This document shows, piece after piece, positions 26,207 to 35,170 of a DNA stretch of 64,000 bases. Position 1 is the stretch's first letter. Each line of letters starts with the position of its first letter. Under the pieces are notes generated by a model. It made no database searches. It saw only the letters and a program-made list of their open reading frames with translations, and was not told the DNA's origin. This DNA is from Chitinophagales bacterium (GTDB lineage Bacteria > Bacteroidota > Bacteroidia > Chitinophagales > Chitinophagaceae), in assembly GCA_013298665.1 (NCBI GenBank), contig JAAFIK010000007.1, positions 2,113 to 66,112 on the forward strand. Reading direction: 5' to 3'. A program made the translations under genes and the position numbers.

Positions 26207-27331
26207 ATGATTATTGGTATTGAAGCACAACGACTATTTCGCCGGAAAAAACATGGGATGGAGGTCGTTGCTCTTGAAATAGCAAGAGTATTGCAGCAGG
26301 ATACCAGCGATAACCATTATGTTTTGTTTGCCAGAAAAGATGTGGATGAAGATTGTCTTGCCGGTACGGCCAACTTTTCAATTCTCAGCTTTTCTGCACA
26401 ATCTTTTTTTACATGGGAGCAGATCGCATTACCCCGTAAGGTAAAGAAAGTAAAACCTGATATACTACACTGTACAGCCAATACAGCCCCGCTTTTCTGC
26501 AAAACGCCTACTGTCGTTACCATACATGATGTTATCTATCTTGAAACGCTGAATTTTTCGGGATCCCCATATCAGAATTTCGGGAACCTGTATCGACGTT
26601 TTGTTGTACCACGCATTGCTAAAAAAGCCAGCATCATCATCACCGTATCCGAATTTGAGAAGAAAAGACTGGCAGAAAGGTTGCAACTGCCGGAAGACAA
26701 AATAAGGGTGGTCTATAATGGCATCAATCCTCAATTCAGGCGTATTGATAATACAGCGGCACTTCAGGCATTCAGAAACGTGTACGGTCTTCCTTCAGAA
26801 TTCCTGCTCCATTTTGGCAATACTGCACCTAAAAAGAATACGATTGGCACATTGAAAGCCTTTAAGGTTTATTGCGCTTCGGCAACACGTATTCTCCCGC
26901 TTGTGATAACAGACTGCGACAGTAAATACATCACTACCCTGCTGAAAACAATCAATGCGCCGGAACTGATCCGGCATATTCAGATACTCGACTATGTACC
27001 TTTTGCACAAGTACCCCTTCTTTACAACCTCGCAACCATCTTTTTATATCCATCGCACCGCGAAAGCTTTGGTATGCCGGTTATTGAAGCCATGGCCTGC
27101 GGAACCCCGGTTATCACATCAGATACCTCATCGCTGCCTGAAGTAAGTGGTGACGCAGCATGCCTGGTTAGTCCTGCAAATGCCGCGGGCATTGCTGCAG
27201 CGATAAAAGAGTTGCTGGATAATGAACCCCTCTACCTGCAGAAAAGGGAACAGGGATACAAAAATGCCGCCCGCTTTAGCTGGAAACAGGCAGCCGAAAA
27301 AACAATTGCCATTTATAACGAATTAAGATAG
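26207..27331 (+). CDS. Glycosyltransferase family 4/1 (EPS synthesis)
   Basis: A 374-residue GT-B enzyme. The N-terminal half starts MIIGIEAQRLFRRKKHGMEV, typical of mannosyl- or glucosyltransferases. The donor site carries the E-x7-E motif in RESFGMPVIEAMACGTPV (residues about 285-302), followed by LPEVSGDAACLVSP. It is cytoplasmic or loosely membrane bound and would add a sugar with retention of configuration. The start is at ATG 26207 after a 160-bp gap that contains a small palindrome GTTT/AAAC; a separate promoter there is possible but I found no good -7 box. The stop is 2 bp before the methyltransferase ATG. Confidence 0.88.
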   Translation: MIIGIEAQRLFRRKKHGMEVVALEIARVLQQDTSDNHYVLFARKDVDEDCLAGTANFSILSFSAQSFFTWEQIALPRKVKKVKPDILHCTANTAPLFCKTPTVVTIHDVIYLETLNFSGSPYQNFGNLYRRFVVPRIAKKASIIITVSEFEKKRLAERLQLPEDKIRVVYNGINPQFRRIDNTAALQAFRNVYGLPSEFLLHFGNTAPKKNTIGTLKAFKVYCASATRILPLVITDCDSKYITTLLKTINAPELIRHIQILDYVPFAQVPLLYNLATIFLYPSHRESFGMPVIEAMACGTPVITSDTSSLPEVSGDAACLVSPANAAGIAAAIKELLDNEPLYLQKREQGYKNAARFSWKQAAEKTIAIYNELR

Positions 27332-27333
27332 AT

Positions 27334-28116
27334 ATGCTGCCAACAATGCAGGAAATATTAGCTTCATCGGGGTTTAAAAACTATTCAGATATCAAGCGTT
27401 TGAAATTTATTCTGACCTCGCTTGATGCGCATACGCCACCCAATGGTTCGGTATTAGATGTGGGATGCGGCAATGGATTGATCACCCGGAGTATCGGAAA
27501 AGCAGGGTATCAGGTGAGAGGAATTGATATCAGTACAAAAGCCATCAATAAAGCCCGGGAGATTGGTCATCCTGCAAATGTCAGCTTTGACGTGGTTAGT
27601 GCAGAAGAACTTTCGGTAAGCAGCCACCAGTATGATGCTGTTTTGTGCAGCGAGGTACTGGAACACCTGGCAGATCCCGGATCACTGCTTGAGGTACTTT
27701 ACCGTTCATTAAAGGATAATGGGGTGCTGATTGTTACCGTTCCTAATGGTAAGGGTGCCAGGGAAACCTTTATTACAAAACCCGTTATTGCGCTTCAAAA
27801 AAAGAATAACTGGCAATGGAAATGGCTTCAGAAAATAAAATCTCTTCTTGGGTATAAAGGCACTACCCTGCAAAGCGATGCAGACGATCTTACCCATGTT
27901 CAGTTTTTTACCCGCAAAAAATTAAATGCACTTGCCGCAGAACATTCATTTGTGATCACAAGTTTTGGAAAAACAAATTTTGTAGAGAATGTTTTCCCTT
28001 TTTCATTAATTGCCAAAAGAATACTTTTTTTTCAAAAACTGGACTGTGCAGTGGCCGAGTACCTCCCTTATCGTTTTACCGGAGCATTTGTAAGTACCTG
28101 GAAAAAGAAAGTGTAA
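27334..28116 (+). CDS. Class I SAM-dependent methyltransferase
   Basis: The 260-residue protein has a Rossmann-type SAM-binding core: motif I VLDVGCGNGLITRSI at about residues 37-51, the acidic end of strand 2 in RGIDIS, and AVLCSEVLEHLADPG as motif II/III, all as in UbiG/Methyltransf_11 enzymes. The C-terminal half has basic and aromatic patches (KKNNWQWKWLQKIKS) that may bind the membrane or a lipid-linked acceptor. It sits 2 bp after a glycosyltransferase gene and 3 bp before another, so it probably methylates a sugar of the EPS repeat or a chain end. The second methyltransferase at 30327 is unrelated in its N-terminus. Confidence 0.87.
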   Translation: MLPTMQEILASSGFKNYSDIKRLKFILTSLDAHTPPNGSVLDVGCGNGLITRSIGKAGYQVRGIDISTKAINKAREIGHPANVSFDVVSAEELSVSSHQYDAVLCSEVLEHLADPGSLLEVLYRSLKDNGVLIVTVPNGKGARETFITKPVIALQKKNNWQWKWLQKIKSLLGYKGTTLQSDADDLTHVQFFTRKKLNALAAEHSFVITSFGKTNFVENVFPFSLIAKRILFFQKLDCAVAEYLPYRFTGAFVSTWKKKV

Positions 28117-28119
28117 CGC

Positions 28120-29322
28120 ATGGAGCAGATAAAAAATATTTTGTGGATACTCTACCTCACTTTAAATGTGCTCGTGGCCATTTATTTTTTGCAGCCGGTT
28201 CTGTTCTCCCTCTTGTACTTTATTTTACCCGGCAAGAAAAAGAAACCTGTTCATACTGCTGCTGAAACAGATTTTGCAGCAATCGTTACTGCGCATCGCG
28301 ATACAAGATTTATACCTCCGCTGGCAGACTCATTTTGCAAACAGCAATACAAGCACTTTATGCTGTATGTTGTGGCAGATGATTGCGATATATCTGCATT
28401 GCATTTTGAGGATCCCCGCATCAGGATACTGTCACCGCCCGTTCCGTTCAATGCCAAGGTGAAATCTATAGCTTATGCTGTTGAGCATTTTGAGCGCGCG
28501 CATGATGTACTGATTATATTCGACAGCGATAATCTTGTTCACCCCGATTATTTGAAGAACCTTAACCGGTATTTTCAGGATGGGTTCAGGGCAGTACAAA
28601 CACATATGCTTTCCAAAAATACTGGCAGTACTTATGCAAAACTCGACAGTGTAGGGCATATCTACAACACATTTACCGAACGGGAATGTAAAATGAAACT
28701 GGGTTTATCTTCTGCTATTTTGGGGTTGGGTATTGCAATTGACATGGCACTTTACAAGGAGATTTTTTATAATAACACCCTTGGCGGGTTCGACAAAAAA
28801 TTGCAGATACAACTCGTACAAAAGGTAAAGCAGATTGCGTTTGCGCACGATGCTGTTGTATATGATGAAAAAGTGGAGGATGGCAGCACACTGGAAAAGC
28901 AGCGCACCCGATGGATCTTTACCTATTTTAAATACTTCAGGGAAAGTCTTTTACTTTTGCTGAAGGGGCTGAAACGCATGCGATCAGGTGAGGTAATGAT
29001 GGGTCTGATGATGCTCCGTCCGCCTTTGTTTATCCTTTGCTTTGCGGCACTGGTGCTTTGCATTGCCGGCTTTTTTCTTTCGCCGTTATTGGGCATACTC
29101 TGGTGTTGTATACTCAGTATGTTTGCCCTGAACTTTATATTGGTGATTGCCCTGAAAAGCCGGCAGAAAGGTATGGTGCAGGCCCTGATACATATTCCTA
29201 AAATAATCATCCGGCAGGTAAAATCCCTGCTCCGTATCAAAACTGCAAATAAAGACTTTTTAAAAACAGAACACAAGCATGTCATGTTTATCGACGAGGT
29301 ATTGAAAAATGAGTCTGCTTAA
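28120..29322 (+). CDS. Membrane glycosyltransferase family 2
   Basis: A 400-residue protein with an N-terminal membrane helix (about 8-33), a GT-A domain and C-terminal helices (about 295-355). The catalytic core shows TDFAAIVTAHRDT, the DxD motif IIFDSDNLVHPD, and an intact Q-x-x-R-W (QRTRW) near residue 268, so unlike the GT2 at 20984 it keeps the residues of processive or ceramide/chitobiose-type enzymes. It would act at the inner membrane. Its end overlaps the deacetylase start by 14 bp, showing operon coupling. Whether it polymerises or adds a single sugar cannot be told here. Confidence 0.87.
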   Translation: MEQIKNILWILYLTLNVLVAIYFLQPVLFSLLYFILPGKKKKPVHTAAETDFAAIVTAHRDTRFIPPLADSFCKQQYKHFMLYVVADDCDISALHFEDPRIRILSPPVPFNAKVKSIAYAVEHFERAHDVLIIFDSDNLVHPDYLKNLNRYFQDGFRAVQTHMLSKNTGSTYAKLDSVGHIYNTFTERECKMKLGLSSAILGLGIAIDMALYKEIFYNNTLGGFDKKLQIQLVQKVKQIAFAHDAVVYDEKVEDGSTLEKQRTRWIFTYFKYFRESLLLLLKGLKRMRSGEVMMGLMMLRPPLFILCFAALVLCIAGFFLSPLLGILWCCILSMFALNFILVIALKSRQKGMVQALIHIPKIIIRQVKSLLRIKTANKDFLKTEHKHVMFIDEVLKNESA

Positions 29323-30334
29323 AACCATATTTTATTCTGCCGCCGCAGGTTTGCCTACCGTTTTTCTGAAACGGATCAGCCCTGTCCGTACCCTGTTCCC
29401 ATATCACCATACCGTAAGTAACGGAGCGCTTTTACACCTGAAGCATCTTTATACATGCAAAAGCGTGCAGCAGTTCACCGCTGATCTTGATTTTTTGTTG
29501 CGTCATTTCAAGCCGGTATCGGTAACCGATCTTATACAAGCCGTTCATTCCAATACAAAGCTGCCGGCCAATGCTTTCTTACTGAGTTTTGATGACGGGT
29601 TCAGGGAAGTACATGATACCGTTGCGCCTATTCTTACTGCCAAAGGAATACCAGCCATATTTTTTGTGAACCCGGCATTTATTGATAACAAGGTTTTGTT
29701 TTACCGATGCAAAATAAGCCTGCTTATTGACGCGCTTATACAATTAACCCCAGGTAACGATCTGCTCAAAAAGTCAGCAGCCATCCTGGACTGCCGGGAG
29801 ACTTCGGTTCAGGCGCTTTCAAAAATACTTAAAGCCATCAGGCAGGATGAAGCCGGCAAATTGGATGTTCTTGCAGAAACACTGAACGTTTCATTTGATA
29901 ACTATCTTGCTACTGCACGCCCGTTTATGACAACGGATCAGCTCAGGACACTCAGCAAGCAGGGGTTTACAATAGGCGGGCACAGTTGGGATCATCCTTA
30001 CTATGACCTGCTTACGGAAGAGCAACAGGTTGAGCAGACGATACGCTCATGCCGGTATGTACAGGAAAATATCAGTTCAGGCCCTGTTGTATTTTCATTT
30101 CCACATACGGATAAGCATATAAGCCAGTCATTTTTTGACACAGCCGGGCTCAAAGAGATCGACTTATTTTTCGGTATTCAGAATCAAAAACAGGAGTTGC
30201 ATAATAAAATGCTGCACAGGTTTAATGCAGAACGTCCGGAATACCCCCTTAATAAACAGGTTAACGGTTTACTGGTGTACCTGCTGCTGCGGGCAATTTT
30301 TTCACGTAAAAATGTAATGAGAAAGCATGCTTAG
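29309..30334 (+). CDS. Polysaccharide deacetylase (NodB/CE4 fold)
   Basis: This 341-residue protein has the NodB motif 1 at SFDDGF (Asp95-Asp96) and motif 2 at GGHSWDHP (His225, His229), which provide the catalytic base and the metal ligands of CE4 N- or O-deacetylases. About 85 residues precede the domain and there is no classical signal peptide, only a weakly hydrophobic N-terminus. Action on a lipid-linked intermediate in the cytoplasm or on exported polymer are both possible. An insert of about 90 residues separates motifs 1 and 2, as in Bacteroidota EPS-locus relatives. It overlaps both neighbours (14 bp and 8 bp), so it is tightly coupled in the operon. Confidence 0.88.
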   Translation: MSLLKTIFYSAAAGLPTVFLKRISPVRTLFPYHHTVSNGALLHLKHLYTCKSVQQFTADLDFLLRHFKPVSVTDLIQAVHSNTKLPANAFLLSFDDGFREVHDTVAPILTAKGIPAIFFVNPAFIDNKVLFYRCKISLLIDALIQLTPGNDLLKKSAAILDCRETSVQALSKILKAIRQDEAGKLDVLAETLNVSFDNYLATARPFMTTDQLRTLSKQGFTIGGHSWDHPYYDLLTEEQQVEQTIRSCRYVQENISSGPVVFSFPHTDKHISQSFFDTAGLKEIDLFFGIQNQKQELHNKMLHRFNAERPEYPLNKQVNGLLVYLLLRAIFSRKNVMRKHA

Positions 30335-31097
30335 TACAAAACAAAAAGAGGCATTGGGGCCGCTTTTTCCCATCGCAGATAGCGTCAGGCGTTTTTATCT
30401 CCGGATCAAATATGCGGGTAATAACGTTTATTGTCCTTGCTGCGGAAGCAGATTTAAATCATTTGCGCCTTTCGGGGCAAAGCGGCGCAACAATGCCTGG
30501 TGCCCAAAGTGTCAAAGCCTCGAAAGGCACCGATTATTGTGGCTCTACCTCGAAAAGAAAACAGATTTATATACCACCCCGCTCAAAGTGCTCCATATTG
30601 CACCAGAAACAACTTTTTTTCATTTTCTGAACAATAAGACCAATATTGAGTATTGCCCGGTAGACATATATCCAAATCTTTACCCGGATGGCACGAAGTA
30701 TTTTAACCTGCTTGAGCCTGATGCACCTGATGCCAGTTTTGATGTTATCATCTGCAACCATGTTTTCCAGTACATAGAAGAAGACGAAAGGGCAATGCGC
30801 AATACTTATAATCTCCTGAAGCCCGGTGGTTGGGGGATTATGCAGGTGCCCATCGACAAATCAAAACAGGAAACTTATGAAGATAAGACCATCACCACAG
30901 AAGCAGAAAGAGAAAAAGCTTTCGGACTGAAAGAGCATGTTCGCTTTTACGGGCTGGACTATGCGGACAAACTCCGGAAGGCGGGATTTACCGTAAAAGT
31001 TGACGACTACACGGCTGAGTTTTCTGATGCAGAAAATTATCAATACGGGTTCTGGAAAGGCGATGCTGTTTATTACTGCACAAAGCCCCCCCGTTAA
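30327..31097 (+). CDS. SAM-dependent methyltransferase with zinc-ribbon N-terminus
   Basis: A 256-residue protein. Residues about 36-75 contain two CxxC pairs (YCPCCGS and WCPKCQS) that look like a zinc ribbon, followed by ERHRLLWLYL. The methyltransferase-11-like core follows with VLHIAPE, VDIYPN and FDVIICNHVFQYIEED, where motif I is atypical (HIAPET instead of a GxGxG loop). This combination is common in sugar-locus methyltransferases of Bacteroidota. It overlaps the deacetylase gene by 8 bp. Acceptor unknown; methylation of an EPS sugar is likely from context. Confidence 0.83.
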   Translation: MLSTKQKEALGPLFPIADSVRRFYLRIKYAGNNVYCPCCGSRFKSFAPFGAKRRNNAWCPKCQSLERHRLLWLYLEKKTDLYTTPLKVLHIAPETTFFHFLNNKTNIEYCPVDIYPNLYPDGTKYFNLLEPDAPDASFDVIICNHVFQYIEEDERAMRNTYNLLKPGGWGIMQVPIDKSKQETYEDKTITTEAEREKAFGLKEHVRFYGLDYADKLRKAGFTVKVDDYTAEFSDAENYQYGFWKGDAVYYCTKPPR

Positions 31098-31107
31098 AAA
31101 AATCTGT

Positions 31108-32238
31108 ATGGCGATTCAATGGAAAAGATATGTGTTGAAAGCAATATTCCTGGGTAATATCATCTGCCTGATTTTATTAGCGGGTAGTAATCTTGCTCCT
31201 TATCTGAGTCCGGCCAACTGGTGGCCTGTATCTTTACTGGGATTGATTTTCCCACTGCTATTTGCGCTAACCGTATTGTTTTGCATTTTCTGGTTTATTG
31301 TACAACGCCGGAAGGCTGCATATTGCCTGTTGCTCATTCTCTCAAGCATTCCGAACATTATCTCTTCTTTCGGCTTTTATCCGGGTAAGGTTTTCAGGGC
31401 AACAAAGCCAGCGAATACCATCAGGGTCATTACCTGGAATGTAGGGTTGATGAATTATATGGCTTCAGACAGTACCACAGCAAGAAGCAATAATAAGAAG
31501 ATACTGGATGCCCTGCAGAACTTCGATGCCGATATCGTTTGCCTGCAGGAGTTTTTTACAGCAGTAAAGCCTGGAAACTATTACAACCTTACAGACTCCA
31601 TTGCCCGGGTATCGGGCTTTCCTTACCATTATTTTTCTTTCGACTACCCAAAGTTCAATGGTGAGTTCTATAGCGGCAGTATTATATTCAGCAAACATAA
31701 AATCGTCGATACAGCCAAAGCAATCTACGAAAAACCTTTTGCCGGCAGTATCATCAGGGCTGGTGTGCAGATAGGCAGTGATACGGTAGATATTTTTACA
31801 ACAAGGCTCCAGAGTGTACATTTCGGAAAGAACGAATACCGTATCCTGAACAGCCTGAAAAAAGGGGGGGATGGTAATCTTAGTGGGTCAAAGAGTTTGA
31901 TCCGGAAGTTGCGGTTTGGCTACCATGAGCGAACCGGACAGGTAGAACTGGTAAAAGCAGCATACCTGTCGAGTCATCGTCCCATGATCCTGACCGGCGA
32001 TCTCAATGATGTTCCATCCAGTTATACCTATCGCCAGATCAAAGGGGATATGCAGGATGCATGGCTGAATAAAAATTTCGGTATGGGGCGTACGTTCAGG
32101 CTTATCTTTCCCACACTCCGCATCGATTACATTTTTTACAACGATTTTTTTACCTGCAGCCAAACCAGCCGCATTCTTTCAGGTGGCAGTGATCATCATG
32201 GATTGGTTACAGACATACAACTGCAACGGCAACCCTGA
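31108..32238 (+). CDS. Membrane-anchored endonuclease/exonuclease/phosphatase-fold protein
   Basis: I start at ATG 31108, 10 bp after the upstream stop, giving 376 residues; a frame start further upstream would overlap the methyltransferase gene. Two or three membrane helices occupy about residues 10-90. The EEP domain follows with all main catalytic patches: VITWNVGLMN, VCLQEFF (Glu), GSIIFSK, LTGDLNDVP (Asp, Asn), RIDYIF and SGGSDHHGLVTDI (final Asp-His pair). The fold serves nucleases and phosphodiesterases. With membrane anchoring and an EPS operon context it may be a phosphodiesterase acting on a lipid or polymer phosphate, but this is inference. It is the last gene of the plus arm. Confidence 0.87.
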   Translation: MAIQWKRYVLKAIFLGNIICLILLAGSNLAPYLSPANWWPVSLLGLIFPLLFALTVLFCIFWFIVQRRKAAYCLLLILSSIPNIISSFGFYPGKVFRATKPANTIRVITWNVGLMNYMASDSTTARSNNKKILDALQNFDADIVCLQEFFTAVKPGNYYNLTDSIARVSGFPYHYFSFDYPKFNGEFYSGSIIFSKHKIVDTAKAIYEKPFAGSIIRAGVQIGSDTVDIFTTRLQSVHFGKNEYRILNSLKKGGDGNLSGSKSLIRKLRFGYHERTGQVELVKAAYLSSHRPMILTGDLNDVPSSYTYRQIKGDMQDAWLNKNFGMGRTFRLIFPTLRIDYIFYNDFFTCSQTSRILSGGSDHHGLVTDIQLQRQP

Positions 32239-32251
32239 AGGCTGCCGTTGC
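32223..32251. terminator. Hairpin at the end of the plus EPS arm
   Basis: A perfect 9-bp stem GCAACGGCA/TGCCGTTGC spans the stop codon of the EEP gene, between two convergent genes. There is no T tract, so termination is uncertain. Confidence 0.4.
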
Positions 32252-32276
32252 TGTGTATATCATCGATATTTATTAC

Positions 32277-32831
32277 TCATCTTGCATATACGCCATTCGG
32301 AGAAACAACACTTGCCGGGCCTCCTGTGATGCCTGCCGGTGGAATAATGATGTTAATCACCTGCCCATCTATCTTTAATACAGTATTGCCGCACGACTGT
32401 TCCACACCTTGCTGGGTAAAGGGCGACATTGCTGCTGGTTCGCGGTTGATCAGGTAGGCCGGGCTGAGTGCGGTCATCTCCACTTCAAATGTATGGCCGG
32501 CTACCACACACCTGGAATAAGCCGACACCCCGTCCATACGAATATCAATCTCTGCAGTCAGTACGGGAGCATCTTCAAACGGCGTACCTGCAAAAATATT
32601 CGGGCCGAAATAGGCACCAACACCCGGATCGGTGCTTACAAAACCCATCACCAGGGGTGCCGCATTGGGATCGGGTTGCCAGAAAATCATGCCACTTGGA
32701 GCACTACCTGCCGGCGTATTGACCATACGACCCAGGTGAACAATCACATTGGGCATTTGCAGCTCAGGCGACGTAAGCGCTACCAGATCAACCCCACCTT
32801 CCCAGCTCATCCATTTAGAAACAGTCTGCAT
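32277..32831 (-). CDS. Unrecognised 184-residue protein
   Basis: I do not recognise this protein. It is 184 residues, begins MQTVSKWMSWEGGVDLVALT, has no signal peptide or membrane helix, and is rich in Pro, Gly, Val and Ile, with predicted beta-structure (LTAEIDIRMDG, TVLKIDGQVINIIIPP). Composition and frame are convincing and it stands alone between convergent and downstream genes. A perfect palindrome of the ATACCC type lies 61 bp upstream of its ATG, the same kind and spacing as upstream of the EPS glycosyltransferase at 20984, so it may be co-regulated with the EPS genes. Two cysteines are present. Function unknown. Confidence 0.72.
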   Translation of the reverse strand: MQTVSKWMSWEGGVDLVALTSPELQMPNVIVHLGRMVNTPAGSAPSGMIFWQPDPNAAPLVMGFVSTDPGVGAYFGPNIFAGTPFEDAPVLTAEIDIRMDGVSAYSRCVVAGHTFEVEMTALSPAYLINREPAAMSPFTQQGVEQSCGNTVLKIDGQVINIIIPPAGITGGPASVVSPNGVYAR

Positions 32832-32892
32832 AAAAAAGTTTTATTGGTTGTTATTAATGTTGTAAACATAACAGCTATATCCGTTTGATTCT

Positions 32893-32910
32893 ATACCCTT
32901 CCCAGGGTAT
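32893..32910. promoter_or_regulatory. 18-bp palindrome ATACCC-N6-GGGTAT, site 3 of 3
   Basis: ATACCCTTCCCAGGGTAT has perfect 7-bp arms and the same 18-bp length and half-sites as sites 1 and 2. In the minus direction a TATGTTTA near-match to the -7 box follows 22 nt later, close to the 20-nt spacing seen at site 2. It could also form a small hairpin in RNA. Confidence 0.6.
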
Positions 32911-32916
32911 TTTGCA

Positions 32917-32950
32917 AAATGCAATGCCGCACCAGATGGTGCGGCATTGC
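32917..32950 (-). terminator. Intrinsic terminator of the S46 peptidase gene
   Basis: A perfect 13-bp stem (GCAATGCCGCACC with its complement) closes a 4-nt loop at 32921-32950 and is followed on the minus strand by ATTTTG. It lies 28 bp after the stop of the peptidase gene. It is strong enough to isolate that gene from the unrecognised gene downstream. Confidence 0.75.
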
Positions 32951-32977
32951 AACAATATATTTATTGCGTATCCCCTG

Positions 32978-35140
32978 CTACTTTAATAGTTGCAGTTCGT
33001 CAATAATATTTTTAGCACCACCAAGTTTTTCGATACACCAGAGCACATACCTTACATCCACACAAATGGTACGGTTCAGGTCTTTGTCATAAATCAGTTT
33101 CTGGCTCATGGCTTCGTAGTTGCCATCAAAACATAGACCAATCAGGTTGCCCTGGGCATCCAGAACCGGGCTGCCGCTGTTGCCGCCGGTAATATCATTT
33201 GTGGTGATAAACGTAACCACCAGATCATTGTACTTCTTATCGATGTACTGTCCGTAATCCCGGTTACGCAGCAACTCTACCTGTTTGGCAGGCAGGTCAA
33301 ATTCATAGTCGCCTGGTTTGTATTTTTCAAGGATACCCTTACCCGTACAAACATAGTCGTAAAAAACACCATCACGCGGCCGGTAGCTTTTTACATTCCC
33401 AAAACTTACCCGCATACTCGAATTGGCATCGGGGTACATTTTTTTAGCGGCTACCGGATTCATTTCCATCATACCTTTCATATACGATTTACCCAATTCG
33501 TTGTTGCGGTTGTTGAAGACTGTGTATAATGGCGCATACTTTGTATTATAGTTTTTCACGAACGCACTCGCAAAAGCAAACGCAGGATCATTTTGCAGGG
33601 TGAGTCCATCAGGATTGGCTGCAAATGCCGCCCACTTTGCATCATCAAGAAACATTGTATTCGCAAAAACCTGCCTGGCCCATGTTTTAAATGTTGATTC
33701 TTCCCTGAGGTCGCCAAAAGTTGCTTTAAGTCCCTCATAAAAACCGATGGGGTGCTGTGCCTTGTCAATATCATTGTAAAACATCATTGCCATCGTTGCA
33801 AGTATCTTTTCATCGCTGGGTTTGTCTTCACTGGCCATAAAGTTTTTCCGGGCAGCAGCGGCGGCGGCCATTGCTTTTTTCAGGTCATCCGGCTTTGTAT
33901 CCGTTTTCACAAGGGCATCTTCCACCTGCAGCATAAAGGAGCCTAATGCCGCAAGCGGTGAACCCACAATACCTTCCCGCATATACTGACGGTGTTTGGC
34001 ATACGGCATCCAGGCAGTATAATTTTTCGCATACTCTGCAAAAATGTTTTCGTACTCAGGCTTCCCTTTGGCCCAATTGATAAAATCCTGCTCTGACTTT
34101 TGTTTGGCTTCATAGGTGTGAAACTGGTGCAGTTTTTTACTTTCACCATCATAAAATTTCCAGTAATTGGCTACGCTGGCATAATTGCTGGCCAGCTTGA
34201 GTTTTACAGCCGGATCCTTGATCATCTGCTCGTACATAAACTTAAGCCTGGCATCGCGCAGGTTAACCAGTGATGGATTATCAATATCCCTGCGAAGTTT
34301 TATACCATAAGAAGTTTCATAACGGTTTGTACTGCCCGGGTAGCCAAAAATCATTGCAAAATCGCCGTCTTTAATCCCTTTGATGGATACCGGCAGGAAT
34401 TTCTTAGGTTTAAGGGGGGTATTATCCTTACTGTAATCAGCAGGCTTACCCTCTTTGTCCGCATAAACCCTGAATACTGAAAAATCACCGGTATGCCTGG
34501 GCCATTCCCAGTTGTCAGTATCTCCGCCATACTTACCCACACTTTCAGGAGGTGCACCAACAAGACGAACATCCCGGTAAGTCTTGTATACATACATCAG
34601 GTATTGGTTATTGTTAAACATACTGTATACCCTTCCGGATATACCATTGTCCTTATCCAGTACCTTATCCGTAATCGACTTATAGACATCAGGTATTTTT
34701 TTTGCCCGGTCGGCCCAACTCAGCCCCTGTACACCATCCATCACTTCTTTAGTAACATCAACAATACGGTCTAAGAATTGTACCGTAAGCCTCGAAGGTA
34801 TTTCCTGATCTTTATTATAGGCATAAAACCCGTCTTTCAGGTAATTGTGCTCCACACTTGATGCACTGGCGATGGCATCATAACCACAGTGGTGGTTGGT
34901 AAAGATAAGACCCTGGTTACTTACAATTTCGCCCGTACAACCAGCGCCAAAAATGATAATAGCGTCTTTGATGCTTGATTTGTTGACGCTGTAGAGTTGC
35001 TCACTGGTGAGTTTTAGGCCGCGCTTAACCATATCCTTATACACCTGTTCGCCAAGGAGCATGGGCAACCACATACCTTCATCGGCACTTGCCCGGAACA
35101 AACTGAGGGACAGCAGCGCCGAGATGAAAATTTTCTTCAT
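32978..35140 (-). CDS. dpp7: S46 family dipeptidyl-peptidase, DPP7-like
   Basis: This 720-residue secreted serine peptidase has a signal peptide (about 1-19, ending RASAD). The chymotrypsin-type catalytic residues are visible as TNHHCG (His84 region) and GGNSGSP (Ser655). The residue 18 after the serine, which sets P1 preference in the family, is Gly673 (CFDGN). Gly is typical of DPP7 (hydrophobic P1), whereas DPP11 has Arg for acidic P1. Length and motif spacing match characterised relatives of about 712-722 residues. It would remove dipeptides from peptides in the periplasm for amino-acid supply. It is a single-gene unit with its own promoter and terminator. Confidence 0.93.
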   Translation of the reverse strand: MKKIFISALLSLSLFRASADEGMWLPMLLGEQVYKDMVKRGLKLTSEQLYSVNKSSIKDAIIIFGAGCTGEIVSNQGLIFTNHHCGYDAIASASSVEHNYLKDGFYAYNKDQEIPSRLTVQFLDRIVDVTKEVMDGVQGLSWADRAKKIPDVYKSITDKVLDKDNGISGRVYSMFNNNQYLMYVYKTYRDVRLVGAPPESVGKYGGDTDNWEWPRHTGDFSVFRVYADKEGKPADYSKDNTPLKPKKFLPVSIKGIKDGDFAMIFGYPGSTNRYETSYGIKLRRDIDNPSLVNLRDARLKFMYEQMIKDPAVKLKLASNYASVANYWKFYDGESKKLHQFHTYEAKQKSEQDFINWAKGKPEYENIFAEYAKNYTAWMPYAKHRQYMREGIVGSPLAALGSFMLQVEDALVKTDTKPDDLKKAMAAAAAARKNFMASEDKPSDEKILATMAMMFYNDIDKAQHPIGFYEGLKATFGDLREESTFKTWARQVFANTMFLDDAKWAAFAANPDGLTLQNDPAFAFASAFVKNYNTKYAPLYTVFNNRNNELGKSYMKGMMEMNPVAAKKMYPDANSSMRVSFGNVKSYRPRDGVFYDYVCTGKGILEKYKPGDYEFDLPAKQVELLRNRDYGQYIDKKYNDLVVTFITTNDITGGNSGSPVLDAQGNLIGLCFDGNYEAMSQKLIYDKDLNRTICVDVRYVLWCIEKLGGAKNIIDELQLLK

Positions 35141-35162
35141 ATTACTTGCAATATTTAAGCAG

Positions 35163-35170
35163 CAAACCTA
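35163..35170 (-). promoter_or_regulatory. -7 box of the S46 peptidase gene
   Basis: The minus strand reads TAGGTTTG, matching TAnnTTTG, with a TTTCG (near TTTG) about 20 nt upstream. The start site would lie about 15-20 nt before the ATG at 35140. Confidence 0.5.
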
